Assembly: GCA_018350325.1 (NCBI GenBank)
Contig: JAEVLN010000039.1
Coordinates: forward strand, 310,001-374,000
Source: Globodera rostochiensis
Taxonomy: Eukaryota > Nematoda > Chromadorea > Rhabditida > Heteroderidae
Reading direction: 5' to 3'
DNA: 64,000 bases
In this document: positions 47,401 through 57,585 of the stretch, in pieces
Layout of the letters: every line of letters begins with the position of its first letter
How positions within the stretch are numbered: position 1 is the stretch's first letter
The notes under the pieces: generated by a model
Database searches by the model: none
What the model saw: the letters and a program-made list of their open reading frames with translations, nothing else
Told to the model about the DNA's origin: nothing
Made by a program: the position numbers and the translations under genes

Positions 47401-49320
47401 CTTTTTAATATTTAATTACGGAATTCTTCCAATATTAAATTACGCCTTCCGGAATCGTCAACCCGGAATTCTTCAATATTAAATTACGCCTTCCAGAATC
47501 GTCAACTTTTTAATATTTAATTCCGGAATTCTCCCAATATTAAATTACGCCTTCCGGAATCGTCAACTTTTTAATATTTAATTACGGAACTCTTCCAATA
47601 CTAAATTACGCCTTCCGGAATCGTCAACCCGGAATTCTTCTATATTAAATTACGCCTTGCGGAATTGTCAACTTTTTAATATTTAATTACGGAATTCTTC
47701 AATATTAAAAAAATTACGCCTTCCGGAATCGTCAACTTTTTAATTTAATTCCGGAATTCTTCTATATTAAATTACGCCTTCCGGTATTGTCAACTTTTTA
47801 ATATTTAATTACGGAATTCTTCAATATTAAAAAAATTACGCCTTCCGGAATTGTCAACTTTTTAATATTTAATTCCGGAATTCTTCCATTATTAAATTAC
47901 GCCTTCCGGAATCGTCAACTTTTAATATTTTAATTCCAGAATTCTTCAATATTAAAAAAATTACGCCTACCGGAATCGTCAACTTTTAATATTTAATTCC
48001 GGAATTCTTCCAAATATTAAATTACGCCTTCCGGAATTGTCAACTTTTTAATATTTAATTACGGAATTCTTCAATATTAAATTACGCCTTCCGGAATCGT
48101 TAACTTTTAATATTTTACCTCCGGAATTTTTCCAATATTAAATTACTCATTCCGGAATCGTCATCTTTTTAATATTTAATTCCGGAATTCTTCCAATATT
48201 AAATTACGCCTTCCGGAATCGTCAACCCGGATTCTTCAATATTAAATTACGCCTTCCGGAATCGTCAACTTTTTAATATTTATTTCCGGAATTCTTCATA
48301 TTAAATTAACTTCCGGAATCGTCAACTTTTTAATATTTAATTCCGGAATTCTTTCTAAATTACGCCTTCCGGAATCGTCAACCCGGAATTCTTCAATATT
48401 AAATTGCGCCTTCCGGAATCGTCAACTTTTTAATATTTAATTACGGAACTCTTCCAATACTAAATTACGCCTTCCGGAATCGTCAACTTTTAATATTTAA
48501 TTCCGGAATTCTTCTATATTAAATTACGCCTTGCGGAATTGTCATCTTTTTAATATTTAATTACGGAATTCTTCAATATTAAAAAAATTACGCCTTCCGG
48601 AATCGTCAACTTTTTAATTTAATTCCGGAATTCTTCTATATTAAATTACGCCTTCCGGTATTGTCAACTTTTTAATATTTAATTACGGAATTCTTCCAAT
48701 ATTAAATTACGCCTTCCGGAATCGTCAACTTTTTAATATTTAATTACGGAACTCTTCCAGTACTAAATTACGCCTTCCGGAATCGTCAACTTTTTAATTT
48801 TGTATTACGGAATTCTTCCAATATTAAATTACGCCTTCCGGAATCGTCAACTTTTTAATATTTAATTACGGAACTCTTCCAATACTAAATTACGCCTTCC
48901 GGAATCGTCAACTTTTAATATTTAATTCCGGAATTCTTCTATATTAAATTACGCCTTCCGGAATTGTCAACTTTTTAATATTTAATTACGGAATTCTTCA
49001 ATATTAAATTACGCCTTCCGGAATCGTTAACTTTTAATATTTTAATTCCGGAATTCTTCCAATATTAAATTACGCCTTCCGGAATCGTCAACCCGGATTC
49101 TTCAATATTAAATTACGCCTTCCGGAATCACGCCTTCCGGAATCGTCATCTTTTTAATATTTAATTCCGGAATTCTTCCAATATTAAATTACGCCTTCCG
49201 GAATCGTCAACCCGGATTCTTCAATATTAAATTACGCCTTCCGGAATCGTCAACTTTTTAATATTTATTTCCGGAATTCTTCATATTAAATAACGCCTTC
49301 CATCGTCAACTTTTTATTAT
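32440..49320. repeat. 61 base satellite, about 17 kb array with higher-order structure
   Basis: The monomer begins ACGCCTTCCGGAATCGTCAA, continues CTTTTTAATATTTAATTCCG and ends GAATTCTTCCAATATTAAATT. A 43 base deletion form lacks the middle (GTCAACCCGGATTCTTC). Variants (TACGGAACTC, TCCAGAATTC, TTTACCTCC, TACTCATTCC, doubled ACGCCTTCCGGAATC) recur in fixed order. The doubled form marks higher-order units, at about 33201, 35282, 38376, 40576, 41933, 43835, 45917, 46975 and 49130, with spacings such as 2081 and 2082. Each monomer contains the palindrome AATTCCGGAATT. No open frame above 60 codons. The right end stops inside an HTH-family pseudogene. A patch at 41638-42245 is full of single-base losses. 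Confidence 0.95.
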
Positions 49321-49694
49321 TTCGTTCTGTTCTTCGCTATTTTTGGCATTATCAGAGTCATCAGACTCTGTAGAGGGGATTCTGATCAGTTGAATTGGGT
49401 TCAATTTGTCCAGAGTGATCAGACTCTTTGAGAATAGGATTCTGATCAGTTGAATTGGGTTCAAGATTGTCCGAGCTGATCAGTTGATTGGGTTCTATTT
49501 GTCCAATTTGTGTGTTCTGCCGGTCGATTTGGTGATGGACATTTTGTTCAAGCGTTAATTTATGCTATTCTTCGGCTTTGTCATTGTCCCACCATCTTTT
49601 CCAAATATTTCATCAAATAATTGTACGGATTCAGCTTTGTCCAGTGAATTTGTTGCGAAGTATAACACCAAAATTAAAATCAAAACTCTTCCAT
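49321..49694 (-). pseudogene. HTH family, N-terminal half cut by satellite
   Basis: ATG at 49694 is followed by GAAGAGTTTTG and loss of one base, giving an immediate stop. Across frames the signal peptide, VQLFDEIF, a LTLEQNVHHQIDRQNTQIGQ-like block, two or three IEPN(S/Q)TDQ units and SDDSDNAKNSEEQ remain. The sequence ends at the 61 base satellite near 49320, before HTH1. It shares the short VQLFDEIF and LTLEQNV forms with the copies at 58788 and 55904, so these three are one subgroup. Confidence 0.7.
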
Positions 49695-50742
49695 TTTATT
49701 TGGGCAAAATAAAATATTATTTAGCTTATTTCATAAAAATTTTTCCTAACCCTTTTGTACCTGGACCAAATCAATATTACTAACTTCTCATACTATTTCT
49801 CTAATAAACATTGAAACCGAAGAAGTTCCGTCCCTTTTAATGCCCTTATGAGTCGAATAATGTGCTTTATTCCGTAGCCACAAGGGTTAAATGTGAGGGA
49901 CAAGCGGCTTCTCCGGTTCGGGCCGGGGAAGGAAAAGGGGGTCGGGGATCCGACGATAAAAGTGATTATTGAGGAAGAGCGGAGGTAGAACAGCGGCGAG
50001 TCCCCGGGGGTGGCGATGAGGAAAAGCCCCGCGCACAAGACAAAATAGATTGAGAGTGAGGGGAGAGTAAAATAATGGTTAAATGAAACAATTGTTCGTC
50101 AACTCATTTACAATAATGGCGATCGATTGTGAATAGCTAAAATGCAAATTTTTTAAAAATAATTGAAAATCGGCAGGTTTTTTTTAAATTTAACAATTAG
50201 CATATGCTATTACAGAAATCGGGCTTTTGGTTTTAAAATACTTTCAAGGACATTATTAAATAAGGTGCAAAGTTTGTTTAAATTCTAAACATCCGATTTT
50301 TGCACTAATGTGTGAAATGTTCAATTTATGAAATGTCCTTAATTGAAATGTATTTTATACAAAGTTCAATGAATGGTTCAGCAACTTCCTTCAATTAACA
50401 AATCGGACTTTACGAGGATTGTGGCAAACGCAAAATGGGAGCAGTGACGTCACCATGTTGGGTGAGTGAACATGAAATGAGGAAACCCCACAGCTGATTG
50501 GTGTTCTTGGTCTACAAACTCTGTGATGGGGTAAAGACGGGAATACATGTGAGAATTGTAACGAGAATTAACACATTTTACATGCCTTGCGTGTATTAAA
50601 TAGAAGCCACTTTTTAAATGATACAAAAAAATTGGTTTGGGTATGAAGCTGCGTCCCTATATTCACATATCGAGAAAGAAATGAATTGTCGAATTGTCTT
50701 TTGACGAATCGTTTCATTCACTTAGCAACATTGACAATTGAT
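49695..50742. other. Promoter relic and intergenic DNA
   Basis: 49748-49795 reads CCTGGACCAAATCAATATTA and CTTCTCATA, the distal promoter part for the truncated gene at 49694. 49900-50040 is GC-rich without a convincing frame. 50440-50560 includes GTGACGTCACC, a perfect CRE-type TGACGTCA site of unknown meaning. 50725-50742 is the family 3' flank. No gene. Confidence 0.4.
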
Positions 50743-51722
50743 TCAAATACTCCCCGAGTTCGAGTGCCCAATTTTCTGAACATTTGCCGCGGCATTCTCT
50801 TCCACAGTATGTCCATCGACAGAATTTGGATGAAATTGCCGTCGTTTAAATTGCCTTTTCCATCTAACCAAAGTATCAATTCCAATTTTTAATATTTTGA
50901 CAATGTCCTCGTCTCTAATTTTAGGATTTTTGTCCTTAATTTTATAATAACGTTTCATCAATAATTCCCTTTGTTTATCATGGGCGTATTTATTGGCTGC
51001 TGTAAAAGGATTTTTAATTAATATAATAAATAAAATTGGGCTTTCAAATACTCACTGGTTTGGCCAAGTTTTCGTTTCCAATTGTAAATTGTCATAAAAC
51101 TTAGGCCCAATTCTTTCGCGACAGTTTTATCAATTTCGTAATTATAAAAGTTTTTGAATCCGTACCGCTTTAACTCGGCTTTTCTCTGATCAAATTTCTC
51201 TATCAAATTTTTTCTCTCATTTTTTGGATTTCGTCGGCTTAATGCTAATTCCTTTTTCCATTCATATATTTTTTTGCGAGTGACTTTTAAATGTTTAGCA
51301 ATTCTATCCTCAATTTGATTCCATTCTTTTGCCGAATATTTTCCTATTTTCTTAAATTCGTCTTTAATTTCGTGGAATTTAGCAACAATTTTACGTTTTT
51401 CGTTTGAAGTAATTTCTTTCTGTTCTTCGCGATTTTTTGAATTATCAGAGTGATCAGACTCTGTGAGAGGAGGATTCTTATCAGTTGAATTGGGTACAAT
51501 TTGTCCAATTTGGGTGTTTTGTCGGTCGATTTGGTGATGGACATTTTGTCCAAAGTTTGTTGGCGCCGGCATTTTAAAATCTTCGGCGGCTTCACCTTTG
51601 TCCCACCAGCCTTCTCCGAATATTTCATCAAATGTTTTGAGCTCCAATTTTACGGATTCGGCTTTGTCCAGTGAATTGGTTGCGAAGAATAACACCAAAA
51701 TTAAAATCCAAAAATCTTCCAT
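50743..51722 (-). CDS. Secreted triple-HTH family protein, copy 4 (intact, 2 exons)
   Basis: Exons 51722-51056 and 50999-50743, intron 56 bases, phase 1, about 307 aa. The frame is open further upstream to 51815, but the family start MEDFWILILVLFFATNSLDK at 51722 fits the conserved leader and gives a proper signal peptide. FDEIFGEGWWDKGEAAED lies at 31-48. The linker has a single GQIVPNSTDKNPPLTESDHS unit (73-92), with Val for Glu. HTH1 at 108-162 (LKVTRKKIYEWKKELALSR), HTH2 at 168-222 (LGLSFMTIYNWKRKLGQT), HTH3 in exon 2 with IGIDTLVRWKRQFKRRQ, more basic than in other copies. Tail VEENAAANVQKIGHSNSGSI complete. Likely functional; role unknown. Confidence 0.75.
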
Positions 51723-52075
51723 TTTATTAGGGCAAAATAACCTCTGATTAGGGCATTTATATGAAATTCCAATTAATTTTATAATAAACAGAAACGATAT
51801 GGGAAAATTTGTCAATTATTTTTGTGTTAAAGAGTTAAAATTTCAAAGAATAATAAATTATTTTTACAATTTTAATAAATATTATTTATCTTCGATAAAA
51901 AATTATTGAAAGTAATAAATGACAGCCCACAATTGAAAATGTGCATTTAAAGTATTATATTAAATCATATTCTTTAATAATCATCTCGCCCGAATCAATA
52001 TTCCCCCCTATTCATGACATCTCATAAAATTTGAACCGGGACCAAATCAATTCTAACATTCTCATAAATATTTTT
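51723..52075 (-). promoter_or_regulatory. Upstream region of HTH copy 4
   Basis: On the minus strand: TTATGAGA...TTGATTTGGTCCCGGTTCAA (distal), ATTGATTCGGGCGAGATGAT, TATTAAAGAATATGATTTAA, the dyad region with CAATTGTGGGCTGTCATTTA, ACACAAAAATAATTGACAAA with TTTTCCCATA, and the leader. This is the fullest version in the window and the best template for the others. Confidence 0.6.
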
Positions 52076-52483
52076 TACGCACAAATTCGTTAAAAAACCA
52101 TATAAATCAGATGTTTCGGACTCAAAGCACGATTCGTTACGCTTCTAGAGCACATTTTGAGATAAAATATTCCCGTTTTCGTAAATTTTCCGTTTAAAAG
52201 TCCATTTTCTTAGCGCAAAAGCCACGCACGCAAAGTTCCGCTCCTTTTCTGCCCATTTTATCGTCCCGTTCCATCTCTCGGGTGCAAAATGCGGCGCAAA
52301 AGCCAATAACCGGGGTTTCTTTTAAATTAAGCCTAAAGAAAACATTTGTTTTTGCTAATGCCCTGAGGGGTGTGTGATCACTGATCAGATCACTCGGCGC
52401 TTTCCCATCGGCGGTGGCGGCAACAATATTAGAATTTTAAATAAATGCCCATAATTTCAGAGGTTGTTTATTGCCCAAATAAA
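52076..52483. other. Intergenic, no gene seen
   Basis: Short moderately GC-rich segment. 52440-52483 carries the leader AATGCCCATAATTTCAGAGG and TTTATTGCCCAAATAAAATGG for the pseudogene that starts at 52484, but the distal promoter module is missing. Confidence 0.4.
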
Positions 52484-54190
52484 ATGGAATTTTGGATTTT
52501 AATTTTGTTTTATTCTTTGCAACAACGAAAAAGCTGAATCCGTAAAAGTAAAATTTAAGGAAACGCCACTCAAAACATTTGATGAAATATTCGGAGAAGG
52601 CTGGTGGGACAAAGGTGAAGCCACCGAAGATTTGAAAATGCCGGCGCCAACAAACTTTGGACAAAATGTCCATCACAAAATCGATCGACAGAACACCCAA
52701 ATTGGACAAATTGAATCCAATTCAACTGATCAGAATCCTCCTCTCACAGAGTCTAATCATTCTGGACAAATTGAACCCAATTCAATTAATCAGAATCCTC
52801 CTCTCACAGAGTCTGATCACTCTTATAATGCCAATTCAAGCGAAAATATTGCTGAAGATGAGCAAAAACGTAAAATTGTTGCCAAATTCAATGAAATGAA
52901 AGTAAGATTAATAAATTTGTATTAAATGATAGAGCATAGTGTTTCGGAGCTCTCTACAAAAAATTAGGCAAATCGGTGTGTTTAATCAAAAATTCTTGTG
53001 TTCGATGTGTGGCCAACTCGATTTCTGCTGTAATTCTCGCATTTACATAACGCCAAAGCTCAATGCCATATTTAATTGCTATTTCCTTGCTATTTCCATC
53101 GTTAAGTTATAGTGAAACACGACATTTATAAGAAAAATGTTGACGAAAGATGGACAAAACGCCGAAAGAGGAAGGAATGGCGACGTTCATCCGGACGTCA
53201 CATGAATGAAGCCATTCAGGTCCAAAAACACTCATTTTAACCGATTAAAATTCGTTGAATATCACAAATTCCATAAAATGGGGCACCAAGGAAGCGCAGC
53301 GAACTTCCCCTGCGTTCTTTGCCACGCGAAGAAGGGCGAACTTGGCGCTTCTTCAGTCGGCCCTCGCACTTTGGAGGGAATCCGGGACGATGCGCAATTC
53401 AGAAGACACTCGATTGCCTCCCCACAATTTCTGGACATCGCACCGACGAACATTGTGCCGCCAACTCTCCACATCCTCATGGGAATTGGGCAGCGGATTC
53501 TCGACTACGTGGAGAGGGTAGCGGGGGAGGACGGCCGAGCATCTCAGCTGGAGCAGTGGCTGAAGACCAAACATTGCAGGCGAGATCCTCGGAGCCGAAA
53601 CTACACTGGTGCATCTTTAATTTCATATTTTCTCAGTTTTTGTTTCAGGAAACGCCATTAAGGGACTACTCTCGGACCCGAGCCCAGAAGAATTGGCCTG
53701 CTTTCTTCCCGCCGGCGAGCTGAGAGATGTTCTGCTGCAGTTGATGTCGGGACTGAGAATTGTTTATTCGCTATCAAAGGCGCGCATGTTAGACGAGGAA
53801 GGCCTGAGCAAACTTGAGGAGTGGACCAAAACGTCAAAAATTTCCACACCAATACCAGATGAAAATGATCCGCCAAGGGGAAGAAGAATGACGCAGTAAT
53901 TTGGTTTTACTGGTTTGAAAAATGTGAAAATGTTTTTAGAATATTTATCGGTGAATAAAAAGATATTTTTATGACTTTCTTTAATAAATACACCAAAAAA
54001 CATCGATTACACTCAAGCGGGGTTGAACTTGCACTACCCGACTACTGTAATTTATGCATTTTTTCAAATCCATTTCGCCAACCATGCAAATTTGCTATTT
54101 CCAAAGTTATTGGGGCGTAAGTTATAGTGTGCACAAAAATATATGAATGGAAAAAAAAATTTGGCTTTAGTCGAACAAATCCAAAAAATG
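52484..54190 (+). pseudogene. HTH family, copy split by an insertion
   Basis: ATG at 52484 reads MEFWILILF, then base losses destroy the frame in the signal peptide. KFKETPLKTFDEIFGEGWWD, KMPAPTNFGQNVHHKIDRQN and two GQIE(S/P)NSTDQNPPLTES-type units are readable to AKFNEMK at about 52905. The family sequence resumes only at about 54127 (CTKIYEWKKKFGFSRTNPKN) and stops at about 54195. Between the two lie about 1.2 kb holding a transposon-like gene, and about 35 codons of HTH1 are gone. HTH2, HTH3 and tail are absent. Confidence 0.65.
53206..53899 (+). CDS. Transposon-type CxxC/PPxLH protein, 2 exons, N-terminus uncertain
   Basis: Exons 53206-53608 and 53649-53899 with a 40 base intron (GTGCATC...GTTTCAG, phase 1) give up to 217 aa; Met at 53278 is an alternative start. 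Visible motifs: GHQGSAANFPCVLCHAKKGE (a Cys-x2-Cys zinc-binding type knuckle), RTLEGIRDDAQFRRHS, NIVPPTLHILMGIGQRILDY, then a helical C-terminal exon (SPEELACFLPAGELRDVLL; SKARMLDEEGLSKLEEW). The G-x-QG-x-x-x-x-PCxxC and PPxLHxxxG pair is familiar from repetitive, probably transposon-borne proteins in invertebrate genomes, but I cannot name the family. Codon use is more GC-rich than the surroundings. It sits inside an HTH-family pseudogene, in line with insertion. Likely a partial protein. Confidence 0.5.
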
Positions 54191-54783
54191 AGCGAATAAA
54201 TGGGCGGAATTCCGAGTTCCGAAATTTAAATGAAAAAATCGGAACTTTTCGGAAGTGTTACCCAAAATGTTTGCAAAACAAAATGACAATTTGTGCCGAT
54301 TTTGATTTGGAAATACATAATGACAAACCAAATTTAAAAAATCATTTTTTGATGCAAAAATCTTAGAGTTTGTCCAACTTTGAGCTGAGATATGATTTTT
54401 TGAACTTCCTGCGCAGTGGTTTTTCAAGAAAAGATGCAAAAATTTCATTTGCATTTTTCGACCTTTCACTGTGTGGGCGGGGAAAAAAAGCCGAAAATTT
54501 ACAAGAGCAAATCGAGGGTGCCCTACACGATAGGCATGGTTTGAAAGTGATCTGAGTGGTCACAGTAAGGGATGTTCCCCTCGTCAGTGGCTAAACTATG
54601 TCGTAACTTATTTTGTGAACGTTCTACTCCCCGAGTGAAAACTCATTTTTCAGAAAAGCTTATAAAATGGTGCTATTTTTGCAAATTTTAGGTACATTTT
54701 CCTAACTAAATTCACTAAAACCGTAATTTTTCCCCCGGCTGCGCCTATCGGCACCGCCCCCTCCCCCGTTAACAGAATTTGCA
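54191..54783. other. Intergenic with repeat pieces
   Basis: 54205-54255 has GGCGGAATTCCGAGTTCCGA and ATCGGAACTTTTCGG, members of the CGGAATTCCG group. 54735-54770 holds GGCTGCGCCTATCGGCACCG, a GGCGGTGCC-type element end. No gene. Confidence 0.4.
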
Positions 54784-55420
54784 AAAATTAACCATGGTTA
54801 GTAACCATGGTTAACGGCTAAACCATGGTTTAGTAACCATGGTTAACGGCTAAACCATTGTTTAGTAACCATGGTTAACGGCTAAACCATGGTTAGTAAC
54901 CATGGTTAACGGCTAAACCATGGTTAACGGCTAAACCGTGGTTTAGTAACCATGGTTAACGGCTAAACCATGGTTAGTAACCATGGTTAACGGCTAAACC
55001 ATGGTTTAGTAACCATGGTTAACGGCTAAACCATGGTTTAGTAACCATGGTTAACGGCTAAACCATGGTTAACGGCTAAACCGTGGTTTAGTAACCATGG
55101 TTAACGGCTAAACCATGGTTAGTAACCATGGTTAACGGCTAAACCATGGTTTAGTAACCATGGTTAACGGCTAAACCATGGTTTAGTAACCATGGTTAAC
55201 GGCTAAACCATGGTTTACTAACCATGGTTAACGGCTAAACCATGGTTAGTAACCATGGTTAACGGCTAAACCATGGTTTAATAACCATGGTTAACGGCTA
55301 AACCATGGTTAGTAACCATGCTTAACGGCCATGGTTTAGTAAACACTGGTTAACGGGCGATCTCAAGAGGGATGCTCATCGTTAACCGTGGTTAAGCAAA
55401 CCATGGTTAAGGCAACAGTG
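54784..55420. repeat. Palindrome-rich AACCATGGTT satellite
   Basis: About fifteen 31-48 base units combine GTAACCATGGTTAACGGCTA and AACCATGGTTTA. Both AACCATGGTT (10 bp) and GTTAAC are perfect palindromes, so each unit contains two or more self-complementary cores. A longer block recurs at about 54890-55070 and 55070-55250, so there is higher-order order. It decays at the right end (CACTGGTTAACGGGCGATCT). Confidence 0.9.
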
Positions 55421-55903
55421 AAGTAAAATGTGGTTTACTGGCGGCGGGGCTTAAATGTCCCATTCCCCCAACTGCGCGCCGGACCAACTTATCATAAAAT
55501 TAATTTAAATGTAGACCCTGCAAAGTTTTCCTGCTTATTGGATGTTTTCCTGATTTTTCAAAAATGTGTAAATTTTCACGAAAATGACCATTTTTTTAAC
55601 AAATATTTGGAGAAGAGTTTTTGTGCAAAATAATATGTTTGGCCTGACAAAATCTGATCATCCTCTCTAAAGAAGCGGCCGGAAATTTTGCCCATGGTAA
55701 ATAAACACCAGCATTATTGATTTTTTATTGCATATTTATTTGGGCTAAAAATTCATCATTTTATTTTCTTTTATTTTTGTGAACATTTATTTTCTTTAAA
55801 ATTTTAATAATATTTTTGCGAGAAATTCTTTAACACAAGACACATTTTTTATATCAACAGTTTCATATAAATCCCAATCCAGAGGTTATTTTGCCCAAAT
55901 AAA
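55421..55903. promoter_or_regulatory. Intergenic, then upstream region of a decayed HTH copy
   Basis: No gene at 55421-55720. 55730-55903 carries TATTTATTTGGGCTAAAAATTC, GTGAACATTTAT, GCGAGAAATTCTTTAACACA and the leader CAGAGGTTATTTTGCCCAAA. The same order occurs at 63890-64000 and, inverted, at 59870-59990. The GCCCA dyad is absent, so this looks like a second promoter type within the family. Confidence 0.45.
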
Positions 55904-56640
55904 ATAAAAGAGTTTTGGATTTTAATTTTGGTGGCATTCTTTGCAACAAATTCACTCGACAAAGCCGAATCCGTACAATTATTTGATGAAATATTCGCAG
56001 AAGGATGGCCGACGAATTGGATAAATTAACGCTTGAACAAAATTTCCATCCCCACATCGACCAGCAGAACACCTAACTTGGACAAATTGAACCAAATTCA
56101 ACTGATCAAAATCCTCCTCTCACAGAGTCTGATCACTCTGATAATGCCAAAAATGGCGAGAACAGAACGAAATTTCTTCAAACAAAAAAAGTAAAATTAT
56201 CGACAAATTCCTCTCAATTAAAGACGCATTTAAGCAAAAAGGAAAATATTCGACAAAAGAATGGCATCAAATTGACAATAAAATTGCTAAACATTTAAAA
56301 GTCAATCGCTCAAAAATATATAAATGGAAAAAAGAATTTGGCTTAAGTCGAAAAATGCATAACTTTGGGAAGGAAAAAAATGAGCGAAAAAATTTGGTAG
56401 CGAAATTTGATCAAATAAAAGGCGAATTAATGCGGAGCGGAATCAAAAACTCTCAAAATGAAATTGATAAAACTGTCGCAAAAGAGTTGGGCCTCAGTTT
56501 TGTAACAATTTACAATTGGAAACAAAAACTTGGCCAAACCAGTGAGTATTTCAAGCCCAATTTTATTATTTATTTATATAAAAAAAAGACTTTCTTTACA
56601 GGTCCACAACATAAATACCCCCACAGCTTAGAACGTTTTG
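55904..56640 (+). pseudogene. HTH family, copy with lost start codon
   Basis: The family ATG is ATA here (55904), then KEFWILILVAFFATNSLDKA and VQLFDEIFAEGW. A deletion after GW shifts the frame, and a TAA stands in the linker (usual NTQLGQ). The NSTDQNPPLTESDHSDNAKN unit and HTH1 (HLKVNRSKIYKWKKEFGLSR) are intact. HTH2 is also intact from MHNFGKEKNERKNLVAKFDQ to LSFVTIYNWKQKLGQT. A donor GTGAGT and acceptor TTTACAG follow, but exon 2 breaks off after PQHKYPHS at about 56630. Subgroup of 58788. Confidence 0.75.
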
Positions 56641-56697
56641 AATCTGATCGAATTTTGATCCTCAGTGTGTGCTTAAATAAATGGTCCTCTAATTGGA

Positions 56698-56860
56698 ATT
56701 TTCAATTTCCTGAACATTTTCCGCGGCATTCTCTTCCACAGATTTCATAATAACGTTTCATCATTTCTTTTGGTTCACTGTGGGAGTATTTATGTTGTGG
56801 TGCTGTAAAGAAAGTATTTTTTTTATATAAATAAATAATAAATGGGCTCATAAGCCAATG
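56698..56860 (-). pseudogene. HTH family, inverted exon-2 scrap
   Basis: On the minus strand: intron end (TATATAAAAAAAATACTTTC, TTTACAG), PQHKYSHSEPKEMMKRYYEI, then a direct jump to VEENAAENVQEIENS; the HTH3 core is deleted. The intron and first codons are an inverted repeat of 56555-56632 (about 75 bases, spacer about 150), so this end of the pseudogene was duplicated in inverted orientation. Confidence 0.65.
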
Positions 56861-57585
56861 TGAAAAATCTAAGTGTTCGAATCGCTTAGATTTTCATGTT
56901 AAAAATTCTAGACCATTCGAACCTTCGATCAATATCTTGATCATCTGAGTTGATCAATTTGGATCCGCTTTTACCAACACCGAGCTGAACCACCTCAAGA
57001 ATTCCATTCTTAGGGGTGTAAAATCCGAAATTTTGCTCAAATTCCGAAATCCGAAACGCCAAAAAACCCGGTATTTCCGACGAAACGCCAAAAAACCCGG
57101 TATTTCCGACAAAACGCCAAAAAACCCGGTATTTCCGAAATCCGAAACGCCAAAAAACCCGGTATTTCCGACGAAACGCCAAAAAACCCGATATTTCCGA
57201 AATTCCAAAACCCGAAATCCGAAATTTTGCCCAGTCCTGGAGTGTCGGACATCGCTTAAGTGGACGCAGGCATGGGAACGTTCCAGAATAAAAGTGAAGA
57301 AAATATAATGGCATTAATAAATTTTCTTCAGCAGTCAAAAAATAACGGATGCGACAGTTTGCGACTCTATGCTTTTGGGTTGTTGGATATTTGAAAAATA
57401 TTCCGCATGGATTAAAGCAGAGATGCCAACAAGAAATTTTCAAAAGCAATACATTGGAATCAAAATATCAAAGGGTCAAAAACAGAACATTTTAAAAAAT
57501 GTCACAAAATTTAGTAAATCTTTATTTGTTTGCATGAAATATGACAATTTTTCTCTACAATTCGGGGGTTGGAAATTAATGATTT
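56861..57585. repeat. Intergenic with 29 base CCAAAAAACCCGG repeats
   Basis: 57040-57200 has six units of GCCAAAAAACCCGGTATTTC plus CGACGAAAC or CGAAATCCGAAAC. The flanks contain CCGAAATTTTGC on both sides (about 57030 and 57215). Long frames on both strands (for example a 187 codon one) result from the repeat and are not genes. 57250-57585 is AT-rich; 57510-57560 (AAATTTAGTAAATCTTTATT, TGCATGAAATATGACAATTT) recurs inverted at 59170-59220. Confidence 0.7.

Noticed and set aside
32440..49320. CRISPR array
   Set aside because: Repeats are directly contiguous without unique spacers and the genome is eukaryotic; it is a satellite.
53255..53876. Other long frames overlapping 53206-53899 on both strands
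   Set aside because: GC-rich sequence opens several frames; only one joins across a proper intron and carries the CxxC and PPxLH motifs.
56886..57449. 187 codon frame with FGVSSEIPGFLAFR repeats
   Set aside because: Produced by the 29 base CCAAAAAACCCGG repeat; both strands are open for the same reason.
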